In this document: one piece after another, positions 32,503-42,162 of the stretch
Position numbering within the stretch: the stretch's first letter is position 1
Layout of the letters: each line of letters opens with the position of its first letter
Assembly (NCBI GenBank): GCA_903895595.1
Contig: CAITUP010000074.1
Span: 1 to 51,014, forward strand
Source of the DNA: an uncultured Acetobacteraceae bacterium
Lineage (GTDB): Bacteria > Pseudomonadota > Alphaproteobacteria > Acetobacterales > Acetobacteraceae
Direction: 5' to 3'
Length of the DNA stretch: 51,014 bases
Position numbers and translations under genes: made by a program
Notes under the pieces: model-generated
Seen by the model: only the letters and a program-made list of their open reading frames with translations
Told to the model about the DNA's origin: nothing
Database searches by the model: none

Positions 32503-35500
32503 TCAGAACAGGCCGAACAACCCGCGCAGGAAACCCGGGGTGAGCATGGTCAGCGGGTTCACGAACACCGTCGGATCGGCGAGCGGGCCGCGTATCGTAT
32601 ACCCCGCCGCGAACAGCCCGCCGCCTTCCTCGCCCCGGAACAGACCGCCGAGGACGGGGATTTTGCCGAGCAGCGAGTTGAAGAAATAGGCCGGCACGAT
32701 GGTACCTTCCAGATTCGCGGTCTCGGCGCGCAAATTCACAGTGCCCTTCGCGGTCATGCCCAGCGACGGGCTAAAGGCCCGCATGTCCTTCAGTTCCAGG
32801 GTATCGTCCGACAGAACGAAGGGTGCTGTCAGGCTCCCGAACCCCAGGCCGGGGCCGCGCACCACGTCGACCAGCCCGTACAAGGTCATCGCCTGCAACA
32901 ACTTGCCCAGCGCCGGGGCGCCGCGCACCCGAAAATCGGCGATCTCCACGCTACCGTTCAGAGCGTGGGCGGCGTTGCTGTCGTCGTAAGTGCCGCGAAC
33001 GGTCAGCGTGCCACCCTGGATAGTCTTGACCATGTCCGCCCCGCGCAGGAATGCCCCGGCGTCGGAGGACGTCGCCGTCAGTTGGCGGATGCCGCGTTCC
33101 CGGACGATCGTCACGCCGAACGGCGCGGCCGGTTGCATGGCACCGGCGATATGCAGACTCTGCAACACGCGTCCGTCATGGGCGGCGTCCACCGTGACCT
33201 TGATCGCGACGGAATCGTTGGCCAGCAGGATGCGGCCGAACGATCCAGTCATGGTCCACGCCGATCCCGGTGGCGGTTCGGGTTTGTTCTTGTCGCGCGG
33301 CGGCGTTGCCTCCGCCAGCTTCGCGCCGAAATCCAAGGTCGGACCGTTCAGCGCCAGCACCACCGGGCCGGCAGCCGGCAGTTCGACCGACCCGGCGATC
33401 TCCGTGCGACCCAGGGTCAGCCGGTCCAGCCGAATCGCGGCGATCCGCCCGTCCACGGCTCTGGCGGCGGCGCGCAGGCTCAGATCGGGCCCGTCGAGGG
33501 CAATGGCCTCGATACCGGTCATACGATCCTGCGCCAGAACCAGACGGGCGGTGGCCTTGGCAGTCGTGCCAACGGGCTTGCGCCACGCCAAGGGTGCGAC
33601 AGTCAGCGTGGCCCCGGTCAGATCGGCCTCGATCGCCAGGGCACCGGCCCCGTTCACCTGCCGCGTCCAAACCGCGGACATCGGCAACGCATCGCCGGTC
33701 AGCAGGTCGCTTGCGTCCAATCCGGCGGCGGCAAGCTGGCGCGAGCCGGTTTTGGCCGACACGGCGATCCGCTGGCTGACCGCGGTCGGTTTTTCGGCCT
33801 GAAAATCCATCAGGCCGTCGATCTGCGCCGGGATGCCCCCGATCGCGCCCGTGCCCTTCAGCGTCAGTTGGTCCTTGTTCGCCACGATATCCAGCGACGC
33901 TTTGTCAAGGTCCCGCCCGGCTGCGACGGCGGTCAGATGGCCCTGACGGAGCTGCGCGGTCGCCTCGATGTCGACCTCATCCAGCGTGACCTTGTTCTCC
34001 AGCGGCAGCTTGATTTTCAGGGCGATGGCCGCATCGCCGCCTGGCTCGCGCAGGTCGATCGGGTGGGTGGCGAGCAGCCGGAGGCGCGGCTCTTTCAGCA
34101 GCGCGATGACGTCGGCGAAAGGACCGTTCCCCCGCACCTCGATGGTCGCGTCCTGATCCTTCACCGCCATGCCGACGATGTGCATATGCCCACCGGTCAG
34201 CTGGATGGGCGTGGCGGTACCGACGCGCTGACGTCCGGCCAGAAGGTCGATGTCTACCGTATCGACGTCGGTGAAGTGCACACGGGCCTTCACCTGTTCG
34301 GCCGGTGGGGCCGGGCGGAGCCAGTGGACGGTCCCGTCGTCGACGTCCAGCGTACCGGACATAGCGGTTAGCTCCGGTGCGCTGAAGTCGCTGTTGGCGT
34401 CCAACGTCAGATCGATATGGCCATCATGGGCGATGCCGGCGGTCAGGTTTTCCGTCAGCCAAGGGCGCGCGCCGCCGCCCACGCCGGTCGGCCAAAGGCG
34501 TGGCAGATGGGCGATGGCGACTCGATCCAGACTCAACCCGAGCGTCGCGGACAGCCGGGTGGGGCCGATCCGCGCGCTGCCGGTCACCGATACGGCAGTG
34601 TCGGGGAGGCCGTCGGCCCCCGGCAACACCAATTGCGCGTGTTGCAACGCCAACGCTTCGGGCGTGGCGGTCAGGTAAGCCGTCGCCGATTTGACCGGCA
34701 CCGTCCCGGTTCCCAGATGGATCGCCCCAGTGCCGGCCGTCAGGGACACGGTGCCGGACCGTGGCACCAGATCGCGCGACACCATGATCGCGCCGCTGGC
34801 CTCGACCGGTAACGCGAGGGCCGCGAGGCCGGCGAAAGCAGGCGCTGCGGACGCCCATTCGGATGGCACGACGGGCATCAGCACGAACCGCAGGCCGATG
34901 GATTCGCCGTCGGGGGTGGACCCCGCGGACAAGGTGGCGCTGGCAGCCCGTTCGCCCAAACGGATCGTGGCGGCGGCGCTCGCGCTCACCCCGCCGCCGG
35001 CGCGCCGGACCAGATCGATCTCGGCGTGTTCGACCGTCCATGTCACCGCCAACGGCCGATCCACGATCCGCAGGCCGATATCGGTCAGACGGATGCGCCG
35101 CAGCTGACTGAGCGGGTGCGCACCCGGAAGGGTGTCGCTGGCAACGGGCCGCATCAATTCGGCCAGCGCGGGCCCGGCAGGCAAAGCGGACTCGGATGCC
35201 CCGGCGTCTTCGGTCAACGTTCCCAGATCGACGCCGAAACTGTTATCGGCGGCCCGTGTTCCGCTCAGACGCAGCCCGTCGAGCGTCAGCGTTCGCGGCA
35301 TCATCCGCCCGGTCAGCAACGCGCCCATGGATAACGTGACCGCCGCGCGCGGGGCTGTCAGCAACACCCGGCCGCCCTCGTCCACCACCGCGATGTCCCG
35401 CAACGCGAGATCGAGCGGCGAATCGAGCCCCTTGGCGAACCCTTCCCACGCCAAAGCCATGCCGCCGATCCGCACGCGCGTCGGGGCGCCGTCGGCGTTG

Positions 35501-35760
35501 ATCGCGGCTTCCAGCCGGCCGGCCAGAAATCCGACATCCATCGGCCCCTGCGCCAAGCGCCAGACAAGCAGCGTCAGCAGCGCCACGGTCAGCAGCAATG
35601 CGCCGAACACCCGGGCGACGATTTTGTGGGTGAACCGAAAGCCGAGGTGAAAATGTCTCAGGGCTGCTGTCTCTTGTCGTGCGAGCGGGCGCCGTAGCGA
35701 TTCGGCTCGGGAATCCAGCTGGTTCGCGATGTGTGTAGGTGCCGGAGGCGACGGGGTCAA
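32503..35760 (-). CDS. AsmA/YhdP-like large envelope protein (DUF3971)
   Basis: A ~1085-residue protein with one N-terminal membrane anchor (VFGALLLTVALLTLLVW, about residues 52-68) and a long periplasmic stretch of beta-rich repeats (for example TLTLDGLRLSG, IRLTDIGLRIVDR, TLDVDDGTVHWL), ending in an AsmA-C-like region (GTVNLRAETANLEGTIVP) and FVNPLTMLTPGFLRGLFGLF. Members form long grooves that move phospholipids between inner and outer membrane. The start is uncertain: TTG 35760 is the upstream-most choice and no ATG precedes the membrane segment. Length and layout fit the YhdP group better than AsmA itself. Confidence 0.8.
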   Translation of the reverse strand: MTPSPPAPTHIANQLDSRAESLRRPLARQETAALRHFHLGFRFTHKIVARVFGALLLTVALLTLLVWRLAQGPMDVGFLAGRLEAAINADGAPTRVRIGGMALAWEGFAKGLDSPLDLALRDIAVVDEGGRVLLTAPRAAVTLSMGALLTGRMMPRTLTLDGLRLSGTRAADNSFGVDLGTLTEDAGASESALPAGPALAELMRPVASDTLPGAHPLSQLRRIRLTDIGLRIVDRPLAVTWTVEHAEIDLVRRAGGGVSASAAATIRLGERAASATLSAGSTPDGESIGLRFVLMPVVPSEWASAAPAFAGLAALALPVEASGAIMVSRDLVPRSGTVSLTAGTGAIHLGTGTVPVKSATAYLTATPEALALQHAQLVLPGADGLPDTAVSVTGSARIGPTRLSATLGLSLDRVAIAHLPRLWPTGVGGGARPWLTENLTAGIAHDGHIDLTLDANSDFSAPELTAMSGTLDVDDGTVHWLRPAPPAEQVKARVHFTDVDTVDIDLLAGRQRVGTATPIQLTGGHMHIVGMAVKDQDATIEVRGNGPFADVIALLKEPRLRLLATHPIDLREPGGDAAIALKIKLPLENKVTLDEVDIEATAQLRQGHLTAVAAGRDLDKASLDIVANKDQLTLKGTGAIGGIPAQIDGLMDFQAEKPTAVSQRIAVSAKTGSRQLAAAGLDASDLLTGDALPMSAVWTRQVNGAGALAIEADLTGATLTVAPLAWRKPVGTTAKATARLVLAQDRMTGIEAIALDGPDLSLRAAARAVDGRIAAIRLDRLTLGRTEIAGSVELPAAGPVVLALNGPTLDFGAKLAEATPPRDKNKPEPPPGSAWTMTGSFGRILLANDSVAIKVTVDAAHDGRVLQSLHIAGAMQPAAPFGVTIVRERGIRQLTATSSDAGAFLRGADMVKTIQGGTLTVRGTYDDSNAAHALNGSVEIADFRVRGAPALGKLLQAMTLYGLVDVVRGPGLGFGSLTAPFVLSDDTLELKDMRAFSPSLGMTAKGTVNLRAETANLEGTIVPAYFFNSLLGKIPVLGGLFRGEEGGGLFAAGYTIRGPLADPTVFVNPLTMLTPGFLRGLFGLF

Positions 35761-35779
35761 CGAAAACGGTGTCTTCGGG

Positions 35780-35965
35780 AGGGGATCGCATATGACCTTT
35801 GGCGCCCCCGTTCGTCATGGTCGGGCGTGACCCGACCATCTCCCGCGCTTTTACGCACCATTGAAAAGGCAGGGTTTTTCGAACGGTGCCCCATTGGCGT
35901 GAGATGGTCGGGTCAGGCCCGACCATGACGGAAGGTGTCGGAAATCCGCCATATGCGATAACCCT
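35780..35965. repeat. MITE-like palindromic element, copy B (long form)
   Basis: 186 bp with terminal inverted repeats AGGGGATCGCATATG (left) and the complement of AGGGTTATCGCATATG (right). Between them lies a pair of nested hairpins (CATGGTCGGG / CCCGACCAT at both sides) around a 60-base core with GAAAAGGCAGGGTTTTTCG. Copy A is this element lacking the core; copy C at 6044 resembles the inner part. It fills most of the gap upstream of glnE, so it could lie in that promoter. Confidence 0.85.
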
Positions 35966-36050
35966 GTATCTTAGGGAGGGGATCGGAAACGACCGTTACA
36001 TCGATTCGTCGCTTGACCGGATGCTAATCGACCCGGCAGCGTGACGGCCC

Positions 36051-39017
36051 ATGGCCAAGCCCCCTCCCCCGCCAGTTACGCCGACGCGCCCTTGGCCGCT
36101 GCCTTACGACGCGGCGGCGGCAGAACGGCTGACCGAGCGGTTCGCCGAAGCCGGCAGAGCCGAGAAGCACGCGGCGGCGGCGCCGGATGTCGCGGCTATG
36201 CTGCGCGCCCTCGGCGGCAACAGCCCCTATTTGAGCGATCTGGCGATGCGGGAAACCGCAACCGTCCGCCGGTTGGCCGAAAGCGGACCGGATGCCGTGG
36301 TGCGGGACGCGATGGCTACCCTGGCCGCGGAACCGCCCTCGTCGTCCAGAGACAAAGTCGCGGCGGCGGTGCGGCGGGCTAAGCGCGTTGTCGCCCTCAC
36401 CGTCGCGGTGGCGGATATCGGCGGGCATTGGCGGTTGGAACAGGTAACCGAGGCCCTGTCGGCCCTCGCCGAGGCCACTCTGACGCTGGCGGTCGCGCAT
36501 CTGCTGCGCGCGGCCCACGACACGGGCGACCTGTCTTTGCCCGACCCGGATCGCCCCGCGATCGGGTCCGGCTTCACCGTCCTCGGCATGGGGAAGCTGG
36601 GGGCGCGCGAGCTGAACTATTCCTCCGACGTGGATCTGATCCTGTTCTACGACCCGGAGGCCGGTGTCTACACCGACCGAACCGCCGGCGACGCGCTGGG
36701 GCGCTTCATGGTGCGCCTGTCGCGCGATCTGGTCGCACTGATGGAGGCTCGCGACGCCGGCGGCTACGTCTTCCGCACCGATCTGCGGCTGCGCCCGGAC
36801 CCGGCGGCGACCCCGCCGGCGATGTCGGTCGGCGCGGCCATCGCCTACTACGAATCCATGGGCCTGAATTGGGAGCGCGCCGCCATGATCAAGGCTCGGC
36901 CGCTGGCCGGCGATCTGGCGCTGGGCTGGCGGTTCCTGGAGGCGATCCGACCTTTCGTCTGGCGGCACGGCCTGGATTTCGCGGCGGTGGCGGACATTCA
37001 CGCCATGAAGCAGCGGATCGATCGGCATCGCGGTACCGCGCTGACCGCCGGGCGCGATCCAGTGGCTCGCATCGCCGGCCACAACGTCAAGCTGGGCGAA
37101 GGCGGCATCCGCGAGATCGAGTTCATGGCGCAGACCCTGCAACTCGTCTGGGGCGGGCGCGATCCGGCGTTCCGCACGCCGCAGACATTGACGGCCCTGC
37201 GGTTGCTGTCCCGCGCCGGGCTGATCCCCGCGAAGGCCGCATCCGAACTCGCCACGGCTTACCGCTTCCTGCGGCAGGTCGAACACCGGCTGCAAATGGT
37301 CGCCGACCGGCAGACGCACGACGTCCCCAAAGCGCCCGCCGATATCGCCCGCATCGCCATTTTCATGGGCTACCCCGATGCCGTCGCCTTCGCCCGCGCG
37401 CTGCTGCGGCAGCTCGGCAGGGTACGGGCGCATTTCCGCGACGTGTTCGCGCTGGTGCCGGAGCCGCTGGAGGGCGTGCCGACCGAGGCCGCGCTGGATT
37501 TTGCCGGGGACGGGCCCGCGCCAGCCGACACGCTCGACGCACTACGCGCCATGGGGTTTGCGGCGACAGACCGTGTCGTGGCGGCGGTCCGTGCCTGGCA
37601 GGCGGGGCACGTCCGAGCCCTGCGGTCGGAGCGCGCACGCGCCCTGATGGGGACGATGCTGCCGGCGATCCTGGAACGGCTCGCGGCGCAACCGCACCCG
37701 GATGAGGCGTTCGGCCGGTTCGACCGCTTCATCGCCGCCCAGCCCACCGGGGTGCAGCTGCTGTCTTTGTTCCAGCACAATCCGGCCCTGCTCGACCGGG
37801 TCGCGGCGGTGCTCGGGGCCTCGCCCCGGTTGGCGGAACACTTGGCACTGCATCCGGCGTCGTTGGAGGGATTGTTGTGGCCCGAGGAGGGCGAGCCGCC
37901 CGCACGCCAGTTGCGCGCGCGTCTGCGGGATGCGCGGCAGTTGGAGGATGTTATCGAGATTACCCGCCGCGCGGTGAAAGCCGAGGATTTCGCGGTGTCG
38001 GTGGCGCAGATGGAAGGACGCCTGGACGCGGATGCCGCCGGAGAACGCCGGTCGGCGATGGCCGAGGCGGCTCTCGCGGCGATCTTTCCGCCGGTTCTGG
38101 CGGATTTTGCCGACCGCTTCGGCAAGGTGCGGGGCGGCGGGATGGTGGTGGTCGCGCTGGGCAAGGCCGGCGGGCGGGAGATGATGGCCGGTTCGGACCT
38201 CGATCTGATGCTGATCTACGACCACCCGGAGGACGCGACAGAGAGCAAGGGCGCACGCAATCTGCCCGCGAGCCAATGGTTCGTCCGCGCCGCGCATGCC
38301 TACGTGGCGGCGGTGACAGCGCCGGGGGTCGAGGGCCGGCTGTACGATGTGGACATGCGCCTCCGCCCGTCCGGTAATAAAGGCCCGGTGGCGGTGTCGC
38401 TGGCCAGTTTCCAGCGCTACCACGCCGAGGACGCGTGGACCTGGGAACGCATGGCCCTGACCCGAGCGCGGGTGATCGCGGGGCCGCCGCGGTTGAAAGC
38501 GAAGGTGGAAGCAGCAATCGCGGCAGCCATCGTCGAAGCCGGGGATGCGGCGACCATCCGCATCGACGCGGCGGCGATGCGCGCGCGGATGCTCCGCGAT
38601 CTGCCGCCGGAGGGGCCATGGGACGTGAAGCTCCGCCCCGGTGGGCAGATCGAGGTGGAGTTCGTCGGGCAGGCGCTGCAACTGGTCCACGCGCGGGAGT
38701 ACCCCACCGTCTGTCACCCGACACTGAGAATGGCACTACGGCGTTTGGCGGATGCGGGCTGCCTGCCGGACGCCGACGCAGCATTGCTGATCCATGCCGA
38801 TCATGTCTGGCGCACCGTGCAAGGCATGCTTCGGATCGTCGTCGGGCGGGAGGTCGGTTCGGTTTTACCCGATGCGTCCGCTCGACCGCTGTTGGCGGCG
38901 GCCGCGGCAGCCGGGTTAAAGGCGATTGACGCGGCGGCGCTGCGTGCCACTCTGGACGCGTTGGCACAAGCGGTGCGGGCGGTGTTCGTCCGCCATATCG
39001 GAGAGATTGGATCATGA
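36051..39017 (+). CDS. glnE: Bifunctional glutamine synthetase adenylyltransferase/deadenylase
   Basis: A 988-residue enzyme that adds and removes AMP on glutamine synthetase, controlled by PII and glutamine. Two nucleotidyltransferase domains are visible: the deadenylase at about residues 175-200 (GMGKLGARELNYSSDVDL) and the adenylylase at about 700-720 (GKAGGREMMAGSDLDL), each followed by a helical (PII-uridylyltransferase-like) domain. ATG 36051. It overlaps bcp by 4 bases (ATGA), the common alphaproteobacterial glnE-bcp pair. Confidence 0.96.
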   Translation: MAKPPPPPVTPTRPWPLPYDAAAAERLTERFAEAGRAEKHAAAAPDVAAMLRALGGNSPYLSDLAMRETATVRRLAESGPDAVVRDAMATLAAEPPSSSRDKVAAAVRRAKRVVALTVAVADIGGHWRLEQVTEALSALAEATLTLAVAHLLRAAHDTGDLSLPDPDRPAIGSGFTVLGMGKLGARELNYSSDVDLILFYDPEAGVYTDRTAGDALGRFMVRLSRDLVALMEARDAGGYVFRTDLRLRPDPAATPPAMSVGAAIAYYESMGLNWERAAMIKARPLAGDLALGWRFLEAIRPFVWRHGLDFAAVADIHAMKQRIDRHRGTALTAGRDPVARIAGHNVKLGEGGIREIEFMAQTLQLVWGGRDPAFRTPQTLTALRLLSRAGLIPAKAASELATAYRFLRQVEHRLQMVADRQTHDVPKAPADIARIAIFMGYPDAVAFARALLRQLGRVRAHFRDVFALVPEPLEGVPTEAALDFAGDGPAPADTLDALRAMGFAATDRVVAAVRAWQAGHVRALRSERARALMGTMLPAILERLAAQPHPDEAFGRFDRFIAAQPTGVQLLSLFQHNPALLDRVAAVLGASPRLAEHLALHPASLEGLLWPEEGEPPARQLRARLRDARQLEDVIEITRRAVKAEDFAVSVAQMEGRLDADAAGERRSAMAEAALAAIFPPVLADFADRFGKVRGGGMVVVALGKAGGREMMAGSDLDLMLIYDHPEDATESKGARNLPASQWFVRAAHAYVAAVTAPGVEGRLYDVDMRLRPSGNKGPVAVSLASFQRYHAEDAWTWERMALTRARVIAGPPRLKAKVEAAIAAAIVEAGDAATIRIDAAAMRARMLRDLPPEGPWDVKLRPGGQIEVEFVGQALQLVHAREYPTVCHPTLRMALRRLADAGCLPDADAALLIHADHVWRTVQGMLRIVVGREVGSVLPDASARPLLAAAAAAGLKAIDAAALRATLDALAQAVRAVFVRHIGEIGS

Positions 39018-39478
39018 GCGTGCAAGACGGCGATATGGCACCGGATTTCGAAATGCCGGCTACGGACGGACGCAGCGTCAGTCTGGCGGCGATGGCCGGC
39101 AAACCCTTCGTGCTGTATTTTTATCCGAAAGCGGACACCCCCGGCTGCACCAAGGAAGCCTGCGCCTTCCAGGAGGCTCTGCCCCAGCTTGGGAAAATCG
39201 GCCTGGACGTGATCGGCGTGTCGCCCGACAAAATGCCGCCCATCGAGCGGTTCGCGAAGAAATACAACCTCACGTTTCCACTGGCTTCGGACGAGTCCAA
39301 AGCGGTGGCCGAGCGCTACGGCACCTGGGTCGAGAAATCCATGTACGGCCGCAAATACATGGGCATGGAGCGCAGCACGTTCCTGGTCGACAAGACCGGT
39401 AAAATCGCGAAAATCTGGCGCAAGGTCAGCGTCGCCGGCCACGCCGCCGCGGTGCTGGCGGCTGCCGAGGCTCTGTAA
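39014..39478 (+). CDS. bcp: Thiol peroxidase of the BCP/PrxQ group
   Basis: A 154-residue peroxiredoxin. The peroxidatic Cys45 in TPGCT and the resolving Cys50 (KEAC) are five residues apart, as in BCP with helix-alpha2 intramolecular disulfides. It reduces hydroperoxides using thioredoxin. Start overlaps the glnE stop; translationally coupled. No signal peptide; cytoplasmic. Confidence 0.95.
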   Translation: MSVQDGDMAPDFEMPATDGRSVSLAAMAGKPFVLYFYPKADTPGCTKEACAFQEALPQLGKIGLDVIGVSPDKMPPIERFAKKYNLTFPLASDESKAVAERYGTWVEKSMYGRKYMGMERSTFLVDKTGKIAKIWRKVSVAGHAAAVLAAAEAL

Positions 39479-39548
39479 TTTTCTTGAGGCTTGACTCCCG
39501 CCGCCTCCGGGACTGCCATCCCGCCTTCCGCTGAGGATTCACGCGCCC

Positions 39549-40004
39549 GTGCCCCAACTATCCCTGCACACGCCGGTCGGCGATCTGACCGTGTTCGAGG
39601 AAGACGGCGCCATCGTGTCGCTGGATTGGGGTTGGGTGAGCGTGCAGGAGCCCTCCACGCTGCTGCGTGAGGCCGAGTCGCAGTTGCAGGCATTCCTCGA
39701 CGGCGATTTGAAGGCGTTCGATCTACCGTTGGCGCCCGCCGGCACGCCCTATCGCCAGAAAGTGTGGCAGGCGCTGATGGATATTCCCTATGGCGAGACC
39801 CGCACATACGGGCAAATCGTGACCGTGGCGGGGGGTAGTCCGCGATCGGTCGGGCAGGCCAACGGCTCGAATCCCATTCCGCTGATCATTCCCTGCCACC
39901 GGGTAGTGGCGGGATCGCATCTGGGCGGCTATTCCGGCGGCGACGGGCTGGACACCAAACGTTGGCTGCTGTCGCTGGAAGGCGCCGGCGGCACCTTGCT
40001 CTGA
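39549..40004 (+). CDS. ogt: Methylated-DNA-protein-cysteine methyltransferase
   Basis: A 151-residue O6-alkylguanine repair protein. The acceptor Cys116 lies in IPCHRVV, with the DNA-binding helix-turn-helix region GETRTYGQI (residues 82-90) and GYSGGDGLDTKRWLLSLEG after it. It removes alkyl groups from guanine O6 by suicide transfer. GTG 39549. A typical Ogt asparagine hinge appears as GQANGSNP. The two repair genes of the window (tag, ogt) are unlinked. Confidence 0.92.
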   Translation: MPQLSLHTPVGDLTVFEEDGAIVSLDWGWVSVQEPSTLLREAESQLQAFLDGDLKAFDLPLAPAGTPYRQKVWQALMDIPYGETRTYGQIVTVAGGSPRSVGQANGSNPIPLIIPCHRVVAGSHLGGYSGGDGLDTKRWLLSLEGAGGTLL

Positions 40005-40046
40005 CCGACACTCACTGGGGCGTGGCCCCGCAACACGGAGAACACC

Positions 40047-41018
40047 ATGTCGAAGGCCATCCGCATCCACGCCAATGGCGGCCCCGAGGTCATGAAGTGG
40101 GAGGATATCCCCACCCCCGACCCCGGCCCGAATGAGGCGCTGATCAAGCAGGAAGCGGTCGGCCTGAACTACATCGACGTGTATTTCCGCACCGGGCTCT
40201 ACAAAGCGCCGAGCATGCCGCTGATCATCGGTCAGGAAGGCGCGGGCGTGGTGACGGCGATCGGTTCGGGCGTGACGGACGTCGCGGTCGGGGATCGCGT
40301 GGCCTATGCGGGATCGCTGGGCGGATATGCGACTCACCGCGTGATCCCGGCCGACCGGCTGGTGAAGCTGCCGGACGCCATCGCTTTCAACACCGGCGCG
40401 GCGATGATGCTACAGGGCATGACGGCGCAGTATCTGCTGCGACGCACCTACCACGTGAACCCCGGCGACCCGATCGTGGTGCATGCCGCGGCTGGCGGCG
40501 TCGGGCTGATCCTGTGCCAATGGGCGAAGCATCTGGGCGCGACGGTGATCGGCGTGGTGTCGTCCGAGGAAAAGGCCGAGCTGGCTCGTGCCCACGGCGC
40601 GCATCACACGGTGGTGGGCTACTCCAGTCTGGTGGCCGACGTGAAGAAGATCACGGGCGGCGCGATGGTGCCGGTTGTCTACGACAGCATCGGCAAGGAC
40701 ACATTCATGGCCAGCCTGGATTGCCTGGCGCCTTTGGGGATGATGGTTTGCTACGGCAATGCCTCCGGCCCCGTGCCGCCGGTCGATATCGGGATTCTGG
40801 CGGCGAAGGGCAGCCTTTTCCTGACGCGGCCGTCCTTGGCGACCTACACGGCGAAGGTCGCCGACCTGCGAAAGGTCTCGGCCGATCTGTTCGACGTGGT
40901 GGCGAGCGGGGCGGTGAAGATCCAGGTCAACCAGACCTACCCGCTGAAAGACGCGGCCGCCGCGCATATCGCGCTGGAGGCTCGTAAGACGACGGGTAGC
41001 ACGGTGCTGGTGCCGTAA
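40047..41018 (+). CDS. NADPH:quinone oxidoreductase (zeta-crystallin type, zinc-free MDR)
   Basis: A 323-residue medium-chain reductase. The N-terminus MSKAIRIHANGGPEVMKWED and LNYIDVYFRTGLY match QOR; the nucleotide-binding site is HAAAGGVGLILCQWAKHLG. It lacks the zinc-ligand cysteines of alcohol dehydrogenases. The likely reaction is NADPH-dependent one-electron quinone reduction. ATG 40047 follows CACGGAGAACACC by a few bases. Convergent with catB; 42 bases after ogt. Confidence 0.93.
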   Translation: MSKAIRIHANGGPEVMKWEDIPTPDPGPNEALIKQEAVGLNYIDVYFRTGLYKAPSMPLIIGQEGAGVVTAIGSGVTDVAVGDRVAYAGSLGGYATHRVIPADRLVKLPDAIAFNTGAAMMLQGMTAQYLLRRTYHVNPGDPIVVHAAAGGVGLILCQWAKHLGATVIGVVSSEEKAELARAHGAHHTVVGYSSLVADVKKITGGAMVPVVYDSIGKDTFMASLDCLAPLGMMVCYGNASGPVPPVDIGILAAKGSLFLTRPSLATYTAKVADLRKVSADLFDVVASGAVKIQVNQTYPLKDAAAAHIALEARKTTGSTVLVP

Positions 41019-41034
41019 AGGGGTTCGGTGGGTT

Positions 41035-42159
41035 TCAACGCCGGCTGAAGCGCCGCAGTTTCTCCCGATCCAGGGTCACGCCCAATCCGGGTCCTGCCGG
41101 CAAGTGGATGCGGCAGTCGGCGAAACGCAGAGGTTCGGTCGCCAGATCCTCGGTCAGAATTTGGGGACCGAAATGCTCGCAGCCCCATCCGAGGGTCTGT
41201 AGCCCGGCGAATACGTGCAGATGCGCGGCGGCGCCGATGGAGCTTTCCAGCAGGCAGCCGCCATACAACGCGATTCCGGCGGATTCGGCGACGGCCGCCA
41301 CGTCGCGGGTGGCCAGCAATCCGCCGTGTTTAACCAGTTTCAGGGACACCGCGTCGGCGGCGCCGGCCTGCGCGACCTTGTGCATGTCGTGGGTTGTGAA
41401 CACGGACTCGTCGGCCAGCAGCGGCATGTCGAACCGCTGGCGCAGGCGTGCCATACCGGCGATGTCCCAGTCCGGCAGCGGTTGTTCGACCAGTTTCACG
41501 CCGCAACCGGCCAGAATCGGCAGGCAGCGGCGGGCGGTGGCTTCGTCCCAGGCTTGGTTGGCATCGACGATCAGCGTCGCGCGTCCTTGCAGCGCTTTGC
41601 CAATGCGGCACATGCGCGCCATGTCGGCCTCTGGCGATTGCGCGCCGATTTTGACCTTGAACGTGTCGTGCAGGCGGGCATCCAGCTTGCGTTCGGCTTC
41701 CTCGATTTCCTGGTCCGGGTCGCCGGACGCCAGGGTCCACAGCACCGGCATACTGTCGCGTACCGCGCCGCCCAGCAGTTGCACGGCGGGCACGTTCAGG
41801 GTTTTGCCGACCGCGTCGAACAGCGCGCTTTCGATGGCCGCTTTGGCGGCGTTGTTACGTTTCGCGGCTGCGTCCATGCGGATACGGGCAGCCTGGAAAC
41901 GGTTCGCGGGCTGGCCGATCAACGCCGGGGCGAGATAGGCGTCGATCGTTGCCTTGATGCTTTCGACGCTTTCCTCGCTCCAGCGGGGACCGCCGAGGGT
42001 AGCGGCCTCTCCGATACCCTCGGCGCCGTTATCCAGGCGCAGTTCGACGATCGTGTAGCTTTGGGCGGACACCGACAGCGAGGAAAGCTTATGTTTCCGC
42101 ACCGTCGGGACGTCCACGATCGTTGCCTGGATGGCGGCGATGTTCATACCCGATGCCAT
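41035..42159 (-). CDS. catB: Muconate cycloisomerase
   Basis: A 374-residue enolase-superfamily enzyme converting cis,cis-muconate to muconolactone. Key parts: HKLSSLSV near the N-terminus, KVKIG with the catalytic Lys, VDANQAWD, EQPLPDWD and ADESVF metal ligands, and SLKLVKHGG with the second Lys. Last gene of the ben/cat run, 3 bases after the catA stop. ATG 42159 is used; ATG 42147 (MNIAAIQ) is also plausible and neither has a strong ribosome-binding site. The next step enzyme CatC is not in the window. Confidence 0.92.
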   Translation of the reverse strand: MASGMNIAAIQATIVDVPTVRKHKLSSLSVSAQSYTIVELRLDNGAEGIGEAATLGGPRWSEESVESIKATIDAYLAPALIGQPANRFQAARIRMDAAAKRNNAAKAAIESALFDAVGKTLNVPAVQLLGGAVRDSMPVLWTLASGDPDQEIEEAERKLDARLHDTFKVKIGAQSPEADMARMCRIGKALQGRATLIVDANQAWDEATARRCLPILAGCGVKLVEQPLPDWDIAGMARLRQRFDMPLLADESVFTTHDMHKVAQAGAADAVSLKLVKHGGLLATRDVAAVAESAGIALYGGCLLESSIGAAAHLHVFAGLQTLGWGCEHFGPQILTEDLATEPLRFADCRIHLPAGPGLGVTLDREKLRRFSRR

Positions 42160-42162
42160 GGC

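Noticed and set aside
31813-34371. 852-codon plus-strand ORF
   Set aside because: Antisense to the dehalogenase and AsmA-like genes; composition is that of a shadow frame.
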